Source: Pseudomonas brassicacearum (GTDB lineage: Bacteria; Pseudomonadota; Gammaproteobacteria; Pseudomonadales; Pseudomonadaceae). From it: a stretch of 64,000 bases of DNA. Under the pieces are notes generated by a model, which did no database searches, had not been told where the DNA came from, and saw only the letters and a program-made list of their open reading frames with translations. Position numbers and translations under genes: made by a program. Location of the stretch: assembly GCF_003732265.1 (NCBI RefSeq), contig NZ_MOBK01000006.1:1240001-1304000 (forward strand), written 5' to 3'. Positions 1-8,212 of this stretch are shown in pieces (the first letter of the stretch is position 1; each line of letters begins with the position of its first letter).

Positions 1-857
1 AGAATCATGCTGTTGTTGTGCGTTCCACCGGGCACCAGCAGCAGCCGCTTGGGTTCATTGGCGGCATTGAACAACTGCTGGCTGAAGCGTGAGGGCATGA
101 ACGGGTCGGCCAGGCCGTGGACCACCAGCAGCGGCATGTCGATGTCGACGATCTTGTCGATGGAATCGAATTTCTGCGACACCAGCCAACGCACCGGCAG
201 CCATTTCACCGGCAGGTTGCTGTCGGCCACTTGCGCCACGGCATCGCCCAGCGAGGTGAATGTGGATTCGATCACAAGGCCGCGCACCGGTACGGGGTCA
301 TGGTGCTTTTTCGCCTGCGCCGCCAGGTCCGCCGCGAGGTCAATGGCCACCGCGCCGCCCAGGGAATGGCCGTAGATCAGACGCTTGCTGGCGTCCGGTT
401 GCATCTGGATGAAACGCTCCCACGCTGCCCGGGCGTCTTCGTAAACACTGGCTTCCGAGGGCAGGTCACCTTTGCTTTGGCCGAACCCACGGTAGTCGAT
501 GGCCAGCACCGAGTAGCCCATGGCGCGCAATTGCTCGATGCGAAACGCCTGGCCCGTGAGATTCCAGCGCACACCGTGCAGGTAAAGGATCGACGGCGCA
601 TCCCGGCGCGCCGCCGGCCACCACCAGGCATGCAGGTTTTGCCCGGCCTTGAAACTGGCGGGCTTGATGTCGAACTCCTGCACATCGCTCGGCAAGCCGC
701 GATACCAACCGGCTGTGCCCGGCTCGATGCGAAACAGCAGCTCGCGCTCTTTGTAGTTGAGCACGCCACAACTCACCGGCAGGCCGATGATCAACACGGC
801 CATGCACAGCAGCGGTAGCCAGCGGCGGGTCAAGCGGCTCATCAAACTCGACAACAT
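1..857 (-). CDS. Alpha/beta hydrolase, truncated by the window edge
   Basis: Reading the minus strand from an ATG at 857 gives 285 residues that run off the left edge, so the C-terminus is missing. A hydrophobic segment at residues 12-30 ending near a Cys suggests a membrane anchor or lipoprotein signal. The fold signature is clear: HG oxyanion-type motif near residue 94, nucleophile elbow GHSLGG with Ser165, acid Asp251 in HGLADPF, and His280 in GGTH. This is the catalytic triad of serine hydrolases of the BEM46-like group, which usually act on esters or peptides at the membrane; the substrate cannot be told. The start is uncertain because no strong ribosome site precedes it, and an in-frame ATG at 842 is an alternative. 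Confidence 0.85.
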   Translation of the reverse strand, partial: MLSSLMSRLTRRWLPLLCMAVLIIGLPVSCGVLNYKERELLFRIEPGTAGWYRGLPSDVQEFDIKPASFKAGQNLHAWWWPAARRDAPSILYLHGVRWNLTGQAFRIEQLRAMGYSVLAIDYRGFGQSKGDLPSEASVYEDARAAWERFIQMQPDASKRLIYGHSLGGAVAIDLAADLAAQAKKHHDPVPVRGLVIESTFTSLGDAVAQVADSNLPVKWLPVRWLVSQKFDSIDKIVDIDMPLLVVHGLADPFMPSRFSQQLFNAANEPKRLLLVPGGTHNNSMI

Positions 858-959
858 GCGGCGGTCCGGAAGGTCAGCGGGAAAGGTCGGGTTTTAACAG
901 ATGCGGGGTGGGGACGGGAATAATTTCGACAGTCGTATAAGGTTTTGTGGTGAATGATC

Positions 960-1055
960 GGGCCCCATCACGAGCAGGCTCACTCCTACAATTGACCGAG
1001 TTCTTCCAGAAGAAAAGCGATCCACTGTGGGAGCGAGCCTGCTCGCGAAGGGGCC
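960..1055. repeat. REP-type inverted repeat pair (REPIN)
   Basis: Two inverted arms, one near 967-990 carrying GAGCAGGCTCACTCC and one near 1026-1051 carrying GGAGCGAGCCTGCTCGC, flank about 35 bases. The same arm sequence recurs at 19254, 26660, 52482 and elsewhere in the window. This matches the extragenic REP doublets of fluorescent pseudomonads and sits downstream of the quinone oxidoreductase gene. Confidence 0.85.
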
Positions 1056-1088
1056 AGTGTTACCAAAGCCAAAACAATTGGTGTTCGA

Positions 1089-2087
1089 TCAATCCACCTT
1101 CAACACAATCTTCCCAACATGATCCCCACCCTCCATCCGCGCATGGGCCTGCGACGCATCGTTGAGCGCATACACTTTGTCAATCATCGGCAGGCAACGC
1201 CCGGCGGCGAGCACGGGCCAGACGTACTCGCGCAACTGTTCAGCAATCGAGGCCTTTTCTTCGCGGGTACGTGAGCGCAACAGGGAACCGGTGATGATTG
1301 CGCGCTTGGCCATGATCGCCAGCAAGTCGACATCCTTGGCGTGAGCGCCACCAAGGAAGCCCAGCATCACCAGTCGACCTTCCATGCCCAGCGCCGCGAT
1401 GTTCGGATTCAGGTACGAACCGCCCATGATGTCGAGGATCACATTTACGCCTTTGCCGGCGGTTTTTTGCGCGATGACCTCGGCGAAATCCTGGTCGCGG
1501 TAGTTGATCGGCTCGGCCCCCAACTGGCGGATCACCGCACATTTGTCTTCACTGCCCGCCGTGGCGAAGGCCTTGACCCCGAATTCGCGACAGAGCATCA
1601 ACGCGGTGGTGCCGATGCCGCTGGTGCCGCCGTGGATCAGTGCGCGCTGGCCTTTGCTGGCGCCGCCCATGTCGAAGAGGTTGGCCCACACCGTGAAGAA
1701 GGTCTCCGGGATCGCCGCCGCATGTACCCAATCCATGCCATCAGGGATCGGCAACGTCTGGCCGGCCGGTGCCACGCAATACTGTGCGTAGCCGCCGCCG
1801 TTGGTCAGTGCGCAGACCTTGTCGCCCACGATAAATTCGCTGACGCCGGTGCCGATGGCCACCACTTCCCCAGCCACTTCCAGCCCCGGGAACGGACTCA
1901 TGCCGGGTTTCAGCGGGTACTTGCCGGCCCGTTGAAGCGCATCGGGGCGGTTGATCCCGGCAGCGTGCACACGAATCAGCACTTCACCTGCCGCCGGGGT
2001 GGGCACCGGCTCCTGGCGCGGCTTCAACACCTCGGGGCCGCCGGGCTCGGTGATTTCAATCAGGGTCATGGTTTGAGGCAAGGTCAT
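1089..2087 (-). CDS. NAD(P)H:quinone oxidoreductase, zinc-free MDR (PIG3-like)
   Basis: The 332-residue protein starts like other PIG3-type quinone oxidoreductases (ITEPGGPEVL) and has the GroES-like N-terminal fold (AGINRPDALQRAG, PFPGLEVAGEV) followed by a Rossmann domain with HGGTSGIGTTA binding NADPH. The zinc ligands of alcohol dehydrogenases are absent. The family makes one- or two-electron reductions of quinones and reactive carbonyls in the cytoplasm. I chose the ATG at 2087 because AGGA lies 8 bases upstream; an ATG at 2114 would add nine residues. The next gene upstream, an MFS exporter, is on the same strand about 58 bp away, so the two may be cotranscribed. Confidence 0.9.
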   Translation of the reverse strand: MTLPQTMTLIEITEPGGPEVLKPRQEPVPTPAAGEVLIRVHAAGINRPDALQRAGKYPLKPGMSPFPGLEVAGEVVAIGTGVSEFIVGDKVCALTNGGGYAQYCVAPAGQTLPIPDGMDWVHAAAIPETFFTVWANLFDMGGASKGQRALIHGGTSGIGTTALMLCREFGVKAFATAGSEDKCAVIRQLGAEPINYRDQDFAEVIAQKTAGKGVNVILDIMGGSYLNPNIAALGMEGRLVMLGFLGGAHAKDVDLLAIMAKRAIITGSLLRSRTREEKASIAEQLREYVWPVLAAGRCLPMIDKVYALNDASQAHARMEGGDHVGKIVLKVD

Positions 2088-2145
2088 GTCGAAGTCCTGG
2101 GATAGAGAAGTCATAACAGTGGGACCGCATCAAGGGCGCGGTGAT

Positions 2146-3357
2146 TCAGTTCAAGACAGGCAGCACATCATCACGACGGTTGAGCAAACGCATGCCCTGT
2201 TCCAGCAGCAGTGCAACCACAATCGCACCGGCCGCGATGACAAACAACAAGGCGTGATGACCGCCGCTGGCATTGAACAGAGCTGAATAGGCAAACCCGG
2301 CGATGGCCTGAAAGGTGGCGAACGACACCGTCGCGCGGCTCCAGGCCACTTGCTGCTGGTGATGCTGTGGGATCAGTTCGTGAACCCGTGCCAGCGCCAA
2401 CGGGACGATGCCCGGCGGGAACGAGCCGAGAATCACTGCCAGCAAGGCCAGCGCGGTAAAAGAACTCGATATCGCCAGCAGGCCAACGGCAATCGCCTGC
2501 ACCACCAGCACCACGCGAATACTGACTTTCGCGCCGAACTGATCCGCCAGAAAGCCATAACTCACTGGCCCGATAATCGCGCCAAGGCCATACATCACCC
2601 AGATCAGCGCGCCGACATGCGGCCCGGCACCGAGGCCACGGGCCACGTAATCCACCAGGAACACCATGGCAGGCACCAGCCCGGCGGCCATGAACGCGTA
2701 TTGAGCGAACAGCAGGTAAACCCGTGGATCAGTGGCAGTCTTGGGGGCGTCGGTAGTTGGTGCGACGGCTGCGTGGTGCGCCTCTGACGGCCAGCCGAAC
2801 CAACTGGCAGCGGTGAGCACCAGGGACAACAGGCCAAGGCCGAACCAGGTCTGCTGCAAGCCAAGGCTCAGCAGTGGCGGAACAATCGTTCCCGAACCGG
2901 CAATGCCCAGGCCAATGCCGAGAAAAATTGCACCGCTGGCCAATCCTCGACGCGATGCCGGTACGTGGGGCAACACGGTCGCGGCCACCAGCACCATGAT
3001 CGCGCCCCCGGCAACGCCCGACAGCAGGCGCCAGCCAAAGAACCAGCTCACCGACAAGGGAAAACCACAGGCGAAGAACGATAACGTCACCGCCAACATC
3101 ATCAGCCGCAGCGCGGTTTTGTTGGAGGTGCGTTGCGCGACAGGGCGGCCGATCAGGGCGCCAATCAGATAGCCGACGAGGTTGGCGGCGCCGAGGTAAA
3201 CCACGTCGCTGGCGGAAAACCAGTGCGCCTGGATCAACGAGGGAATCAACGGCGTGTACGCAAACCGCGCCAGGCCAATGCTGACCAGGCTGGCGCTGAG
3301 GCCGGCGAAGATCGGCAGCCAAATGGCGCCGCGCGAGGGGGTCGATGAGCTGTGCAT
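2146..3357 (-). CDS. MFS transporter, YbfB/YjiJ-like
   Basis: This 403-residue protein is almost wholly hydrophobic, with about 12 predicted membrane segments and charged loops near the middle (around residues 190-215) separating two six-helix halves, as in major facilitator exporters. The N-terminal segment GLSASLVSIGLARFAYTPL is characteristic of the YbfB/YjiJ group, and the first cytoplasmic loop has a GRPVAQR variant of the MFS motif A. The ATG at 3357 is preceded by AGGAT. It is divergent from a LysR gene starting at 3471, the usual arrangement when the regulator controls the exporter. The substrate is unknown. Confidence 0.85.
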   Translation of the reverse strand: MHSSSTPSRGAIWLPIFAGLSASLVSIGLARFAYTPLIPSLIQAHWFSASDVVYLGAANLVGYLIGALIGRPVAQRTSNKTALRLMMLAVTLSFFACGFPLSVSWFFGWRLLSGVAGGAIMVLVAATVLPHVPASRRGLASGAIFLGIGLGIAGSGTIVPPLLSLGLQQTWFGLGLLSLVLTAASWFGWPSEAHHAAVAPTTDAPKTATDPRVYLLFAQYAFMAAGLVPAMVFLVDYVARGLGAGPHVGALIWVMYGLGAIIGPVSYGFLADQFGAKVSIRVVLVVQAIAVGLLAISSSFTALALLAVILGSFPPGIVPLALARVHELIPQHHQQQVAWSRATVSFATFQAIAGFAYSALFNASGGHHALLFVIAAGAIVVALLLEQGMRLLNRRDDVLPVLN

Positions 3358-3470
3358 GAGCAGGATCCTGAAAGGTATTCGCTGGCCTTCAGCCTATCGC
3401 GATTATCTGATGCAATAACGCAGCGATTTTGCGCTATCGTGATGCGTATCTGCATCAGCAGGAGAGCCGC

Positions 3471-4346
3471 ATGAATTGGGATGACGCACGGGTATTTCTT
3501 GCGGTTTGCCGCGAGTCGACACTGCGCGGCGCCGCGCGGGTGCTGGGGGTCGACCAGGCCACGGTGGGACGGCGGATTACGGCGCTGGAAAAGTCATTGA
3601 GTGCCACGTTGTTCCTGCGCACCTCGGAAGGCTACGCACTGACCGCGGTCGGTGAGGCGGCGTTGGCGGCGGTGGAAAAAATGGAGCGTTCGGCGCTGGA
3701 ACTGCAGCGGCAGATCCAGGGGCTGGATGATCGGTTGACCGGGCTTGTTCGGGTCAGCACCACGGATTCCATGGCCATCGATTTCCTGATTCCGGCCATC
3801 GCGCGCCTGCATCAACAGCATCCCGACGTACGCGTGCAACTGGACGCCTCGACGCAGATTCTCAGCCTGGCCAAACGCGAAGCCGACATCGCCGTGCGCA
3901 ATACCCGGCCGGATAATCCGGACCTGATCGCGCGACGAATTGCCCGCTGGCCGGTGGGGCTTTTTGCGTCCCAGGCGTATGTGGACGCCAACGGCGTGCC
4001 AGCGCCGGGTTCGGCGTTTGAAGGGCATGATCTGGTGGTGTATCAGCCGTACCTGCAAAGCCAAAAGGACATGACGCTGGTCTCGGAGCCGTTGACCCGC
4101 GGGCGGATCGTGTCGAGCCTGAGTTCCAGTCTGCTGGTGCGTCGATCCATTGCGGCGGGTATCGGGCTGGGGGAAATTCCGGTGTACATGGGGGAGAGGG
4201 ACGGGCTGGTCAGACTTTGGCCGGAGCGCACGCGTCCGCTGCCGTATGACGTCTGGCTGGTGACCCACGCCGACTTGCGGCACACCGCGAGGGTGCGGGT
4301 GGTGATCGAAGAAATTGTCGCGGTGTTCTCCGGCACCGGCGAATAA
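3471..4346 (+). CDS. LysR-family transcriptional regulator
   Basis: The 291-residue protein starts MNWDDARVFLAVC with a winged helix-turn-helix at residues 1-60 (AARVLGVDQATVGRRITALEKSL) and a LysR substrate-binding domain from about residue 88. The ATG at 3471 has AGGAG seven bases upstream. The weaker in-frame start at 3429 lies in the intergenic region. It is divergent from the MFS gene with 113 bp between starts, so it probably regulates that gene and itself. The effector is unknown. Confidence 0.9.
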   Translation: MNWDDARVFLAVCRESTLRGAARVLGVDQATVGRRITALEKSLSATLFLRTSEGYALTAVGEAALAAVEKMERSALELQRQIQGLDDRLTGLVRVSTTDSMAIDFLIPAIARLHQQHPDVRVQLDASTQILSLAKREADIAVRNTRPDNPDLIARRIARWPVGLFASQAYVDANGVPAPGSAFEGHDLVVYQPYLQSQKDMTLVSEPLTRGRIVSSLSSSLLVRRSIAAGIGLGEIPVYMGERDGLVRLWPERTRPLPYDVWLVTHADLRHTARVRVVIEEIVAVFSGTGE

Positions 4347-4353
4347 CACGCAC

Positions 4354-4491
4354 CCTGTAGCAGCTGGCGAAGCCTGCGTCCGGCTGCGAAGCAGTCGTAT
4401 ATTCATGCGACGCGGTCTAAATGGCAGACCGCGTGCGCCGGGTTTACGACTGCTTCGCAGCCGGACGCAGGCTTCGCCAGCTGCTACAGGG
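4354..4491. repeat. Long inverted repeat between convergent genes
   Basis: Arms of about 43 bases (near 4354-4398 and 4445-4491, both carrying GTAGCAGCTGGCGAAGCCTG or its complement) are almost perfect complements around a loop of about 46 bases. A relative with other arms lies at 14301-14455. It separates the convergent lysR and pirin genes and could serve as a bidirectional terminator, but it looks like a second REP/REPIN family. Confidence 0.8.
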
Positions 4492-4506
4492 ATTTGCGTT
4501 TAACAG

Positions 4507-5229
4507 TTAGGGCATTTCAGGCAGCTCTTGCGGGCGCAGGTCGAACACCAGCACTTCGGCATCCACACCGTTGCTCAACGTCAGCACCTGTTCATCACGT
4601 ACCCGCACGCCATCGCCTTCCTGCAACTGCACGCCGTTGAGTTCAACGCTGCCACGGGCCACGTGCACGTAAGCATAACGATTCGCCGCCAGTTCCAGCG
4701 CTGCGCTTTCCTTGCCGTCGATCAGCGCGGCGTACACCCGTGCATCCTGGCGCACCTTCAGCGATCCCTTGTCGCCGTCGGGGGAGATGATCAGTTGCAG
4801 ACGCCCGCGTTTCTTTTTCGTGCTGAAGTGTTCTTGCTGATAGCGCGGTTTGGCGCCGCTCACTTCCGGCACGATCCAGATTTGCAGGAAATGCACAGGA
4901 CGTGTCGCCGAGTGGTTGTACTCGCTGTGGGCCACGCCACTGCCGGCACTCATCAACTGCACGTCACCCGGGCGGATCACCGAACCGGTGCCCAGCGTGT
5001 CCTTGTGTTCCAGCGCGCCTTCGAGCACGTAGGAGAAAATCTCCATGTCGCGGTGAGGGTGCTGGCCAAAGCCTTTGCCGGCCGCCACGCGGTCATCGTT
5101 GATCACCAACAGGTCGGAAAAACCCTGTTCTTTCGGGTTGCGATAGTTGGCGAAGGAAAAGGTATGGAACGACTTCAACCAACCGTGATTGGCCGCGCCG
5201 CGATCAGAAGCTTTGCGAAGGGTCAGCAT
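4507..5229 (-). CDS. Pirin-family bicupin (quercetin dioxygenase-like)
   Basis: The 240-residue protein matches YhhW-type pirins over its whole length. The first cupin holds the metal site HPHRDME, then His and Glu in EGALEHKD, and a second conserved block (SAGSGVAHSEYN). The family binds one Fe or other divalent metal; E. coli YhhW has quercetin 2,3-dioxygenase activity in vitro, while the physiological role is unclear. AGGAGA stands upstream of the ATG at 5229. No partner gene is adjacent on this strand, so it looks monocistronic. Confidence 0.92.
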   Translation of the reverse strand: MLTLRKASDRGAANHGWLKSFHTFSFANYRNPKEQGFSDLLVINDDRVAAGKGFGQHPHRDMEIFSYVLEGALEHKDTLGTGSVIRPGDVQLMSAGSGVAHSEYNHSATRPVHFLQIWIVPEVSGAKPRYQQEHFSTKKKRGRLQLIISPDGDKGSLKVRQDARVYAALIDGKESAALELAANRYAYVHVARGSVELNGVQLQEGDGVRVRDEQVLTLSNGVDAEVLVFDLRPQELPEMP

Positions 5230-5413
5230 GATGAAATCTCCTGTTGGGACGTTGATTCGTCCGAGTGAGGAGAAGGTTAATGGTTACTGGCGGGTGCAAT
5301 AAGTAGATGGAAATTGAAACACTGTCCTGATCTGGTTGACAGTTGTGTGCGGTCGATCACGCATTCTTTCCCGACGCTGACGCCACGATTAGCCATAATG
5401 CACAACACCCTTT

Positions 5414-5526
5414 TGTGGCGAGGGGGCTTGTCGGAACGCCGCATCGCCCCGTTGGGTTGCGCAGCAGCCCCAAAATCTTGTGAGCGCTGCGCACTCAAAC
5501 GGGGGCAAGCCCCCTCGCCACAGGGT
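5414..5526. repeat. Inverted repeat of the GAGGGGGCTTG family
   Basis: Arms GTGGCGAGGGGGCTTG near 5415 and its complement near 5507-5522 bracket about 75 bases. The same element is found at 36250-36363 between mnxG and the next gene. It fills much of the 363-bp gap between pirin and the GlxA-type regulator. I see no gene in that gap. Confidence 0.8.
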
Positions 5527-5591
5527 TAGCTCCCACACGGGACCGGTGTTCAGCCGATGGATCTTCCTTTTACTTCAGTGATGTCTAACCC

Positions 5592-6542
5592 ATGAAAACC
5601 GTGGCAATGGTGTTATTCCCGGGCTTCCTCCTGCTCGACATGGCCGGTCCCATGGAGGTGTTTTCCATCGCCAACCGCTACCTGGCCCCGGCGGACCACT
5701 ACCACCTCACGACCATCGGCACCGAGCCCGGCGCATTGCGTGCATCCAACGGCGTCAGCGTCCAGGCCGATCTGCACATGGATCAGGCGATTCAAGATTA
5801 CGACCTGTTGCTGGTGCCGGGCGGCCCCGGTGCCTATAACGAGAAACACCTGCCGTTGCTCGAATGGCTCAAGGGCGCGGTGAATCGCGCCGGGCGCTAC
5901 GGTTCGATTTGCACGGGCGCCTTCGTGTTGGGGTTCGCCGGTTTGCTCGACGGCTACCGCGTGACCACTCACTGGCACTACACCGAACGGCTGATCAAAG
6001 GCTTCCCCCAGGCCACGGTGGAGACTGATCAGATTTACGTGCTGGACCGTAACCTCATCACCTCCGGTGGTGTGACCGCCGGCATCGACCTCGCGCTGGC
6101 GGTGGTCGCCGAAGACCATGGCAAAAAAGTCGCGCAAGACGTGGCCAAAGTGCTGTTGGTGGTGATGAAACGCCAGGGCGGACAGGCGCAGTTCAGCCCG
6201 TTGATGGCCACGGTTGCCCCGCACGAAACGCCGATTACCCGGGTGCAAAACTATGTGCTGGAACACCTGGATGAAGCGTTCTGCATCGAGCGCATGGCCA
6301 GCCTGGCAACCATGAGTACGCGGCATTTCACCCGGATTTTTGCCCGGGAAGTGAACATGACACCGATGGAGTTTTTGCAAAACGCGCGCATCGACCGCGC
6401 CAGGAGCCTGCTGGAAACCAGCGACCTGCCGCTCAAGACCGTGGCGTTCAAAAGCGGCTTCGGCAGCGTGCGCCACATGCGTTTTCTGTTCGGCGAAAAG
6501 CTCGGCCTGACACCTGGCCAATACCGCGAACAGTTCAGCTAG
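5592..6542 (+). CDS. GlxA-type transcriptional regulator (DJ-1/PfpI plus AraC HTH)
   Basis: The 316-residue protein has a DJ-1/PfpI-like domain (residues 1-190) with the elbow Cys in GSICTGAF, and a C-terminal AraC/XylS tandem helix-turn-helix from about residue 215 to the end (MASLATMSTRHFTRIFAR, then TVAFKSGFGSVRHMRFLF). This architecture defines the GlxA class of regulators, which often sense small amines or quaternary ammonium compounds; the effector here is unknown. It starts at ATG 5592 with no strong ribosome site visible. The next gene, on the same strand, starts 185 bp downstream. Confidence 0.9.
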   Translation: MKTVAMVLFPGFLLLDMAGPMEVFSIANRYLAPADHYHLTTIGTEPGALRASNGVSVQADLHMDQAIQDYDLLLVPGGPGAYNEKHLPLLEWLKGAVNRAGRYGSICTGAFVLGFAGLLDGYRVTTHWHYTERLIKGFPQATVETDQIYVLDRNLITSGGVTAGIDLALAVVAEDHGKKVAQDVAKVLLVVMKRQGGQAQFSPLMATVAPHETPITRVQNYVLEHLDEAFCIERMASLATMSTRHFTRIFAREVNMTPMEFLQNARIDRARSLLETSDLPLKTVAFKSGFGSVRHMRFLFGEKLGLTPGQYREQFS

Positions 6543-6727
6543 CGTATTGTGTCCGTCATGCGCACCTTGATGGCCGGGACGCTCCCTCCGTGGCCGTTGA
6601 ACCGTCACGCAGGACTGCCAAGATACCCGTGAACTCTTTGCAAGGGAGGTGCGGGAGCCTGGAAGGCGAGTGCGAAGGAAGTTTGTGGCACTTTGAGCCG
6701 GGCCAGGTTTTCAGCACGCGAACGTGC

Positions 6728-8212
6728 ATGAACAGCCTCACAGATTTGAACAGCGAAGCGGTGCTGCATTTCGGCCCCTACGCATTCCACCAGCGGCAAC
6801 GGCTGATCCTGGACGGTGATCGGCCGCTGCGCATGGGCGGGCGGGCCCTGGACATCTTGCAGGTGCTGGTCGAACGCGCGGGGACGGTGGTCAGCAAAGA
6901 CGAACTGATTGCCCGGGTCTGGCCGACATCGGTGGTCGAAGAAATCAACCTGCGCGTGCACATCGCTGCGCTGCGTCGCGCCCTTGGCGACGGGCAAGAC
7001 GGTCAGCGCTATATCGTCAACATTCCCCAGCGCGGATACAGTTTTGTCGCCCCGGTGCAGCACCTGCCGGCGGGCGCGCCGGTGTCGATCCAGTCCCTGC
7101 AGAAAGCTCAACACAACCTGCCGGCACGGCTCACGCCGGTGACCGGTCGCGACTCGATGGTCGGCAGTCTGGTGCGGCAGTTGCCGGTGCGGCGTCTGAT
7201 GACGCTGGTTGGCCCCGCCGGCATCGGCAAGACCACGGTGGCGCTGCGTGTGGCGGAACTGTTGTTGCAACACTATCAGGACGGTGTCTGGCTGGTTGAT
7301 CTGGGGGCGATTGCTGATCCCGCGCACGTCATTGACCATCTGACGCGCACCCTTGAACTCGATGTCGGGACTGCCCTTGAGGGGTTGGCGCAGCGCCATG
7401 CGTTACTGGTGCTCGACAACTGCGAGCACCTGCTGGAGCGCTGTCGAACGCTGGTTGAAAGTCTGCTGATTACGGCGCCCCGGCTGTCGATTCTGGCCAC
7501 CAGCCGCGAACCGTTGCTGGCGACTGGGGAAACGCTGGTGCGTCTGCCGTCGCTGACGGTACCGCCCAAGTCCGAGTGGCAGAGCGTTGCGCAAGTCATG
7601 GGTTATTCGGCCGTGCAGCTGTTTGTCAGTCGCGCCCGCACCCGTCAACAAGGCTTTGCCCTGCGCGATCAGGACCTCAACACCGTCGGTGACATCTGCC
7701 GCAGACTTGATGGTTTGCCGCTGGCCATCGAGCTGGCGGCCGCGCAAATCGACGCACTGGCGTTGGTGGGGCTGCAATCACAACTCGACAATTGTTTTCA
7801 ATTGCTGACCCATGGTCGGCGCACGGCCGTTCCCCGGCACCAAACCCTGAAAGCCGCGCTGGACTGGAGCTATGAACAGCTGAGCCTATTGGAGCAAACG
7901 GTGTTGCAGCGCCTGGCCGTGTTCAAAATGGCCTTCACCCTGGACGCCGCCATTGCGGTGATCAGTTGCTCGACACTGCCACCCGGAGGCGTGATGGACG
8001 CGGTGCAGCACCTTGCACTCAAATCGTTGTTGTCACTGGAGGAGGCCAGCGGTGTGACCCGTTACCGTTTCCTCAACACCACGCGCCTGTATGCCCTGGA
8101 AAAACTCGAGCACGGTGGGGCGTTTCGCGATTTCGAAAGGCGCTACGCCCGTTTCATCAGCCGGGGGCGCTCCGCGTCAGCTGGGCAAGTGGCGTTGCAA
8201 CTCGTCGAGTAA
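6728..8212 (+). CDS. Winged-helix STAND-type ATPase, C-terminally truncated paralogue
   Basis: The 494-residue product begins with an OmpR-type winged helix (LHFGPYAFHQRQRLI to RGYSFVAP, about residues 13-105), then a NACHT/STAND-like ATPase with P-loop GPAGIGKTT and Walker B LLVLDNCEH. It closely parallels the convergent gene at 8177-10981 but stops where that paralogue begins its long helical-repeat half. The last 11 codons are the antisense of the paralogue's 3' end, a 36-bp overlap, so the present C-terminus may come from a deletion joining the two genes. I chose the ATG at 6728 because homology with the paralogue begins just after it; longer starts up to 6590 are open. It is probably a regulator; its target is unknown. 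Confidence 0.75.
   Translation: MNSLTDLNSEAVLHFGPYAFHQRQRLILDGDRPLRMGGRALDILQVLVERAGTVVSKDELIARVWPTSVVEEINLRVHIAALRRALGDGQDGQRYIVNIPQRGYSFVAPVQHLPAGAPVSIQSLQKAQHNLPARLTPVTGRDSMVGSLVRQLPVRRLMTLVGPAGIGKTTVALRVAELLLQHYQDGVWLVDLGAIADPAHVIDHLTRTLELDVGTALEGLAQRHALLVLDNCEHLLERCRTLVESLLITAPRLSILATSREPLLATGETLVRLPSLTVPPKSEWQSVAQVMGYSAVQLFVSRARTRQQGFALRDQDLNTVGDICRRLDGLPLAIELAAAQIDALALVGLQSQLDNCFQLLTHGRRTAVPRHQTLKAALDWSYEQLSLLEQTVLQRLAVFKMAFTLDAAIAVISCSTLPPGGVMDAVQHLALKSLLSLEEASGVTRYRFLNTTRLYALEKLEHGGAFRDFERRYARFISRGRSASAGQVALQLVE

Noticed and set aside
960..1055. Insertion sequence remnants at the inverted repeats
   Set aside because: There is no transposase frame or target duplication; arms match REP doublets that recur many times.
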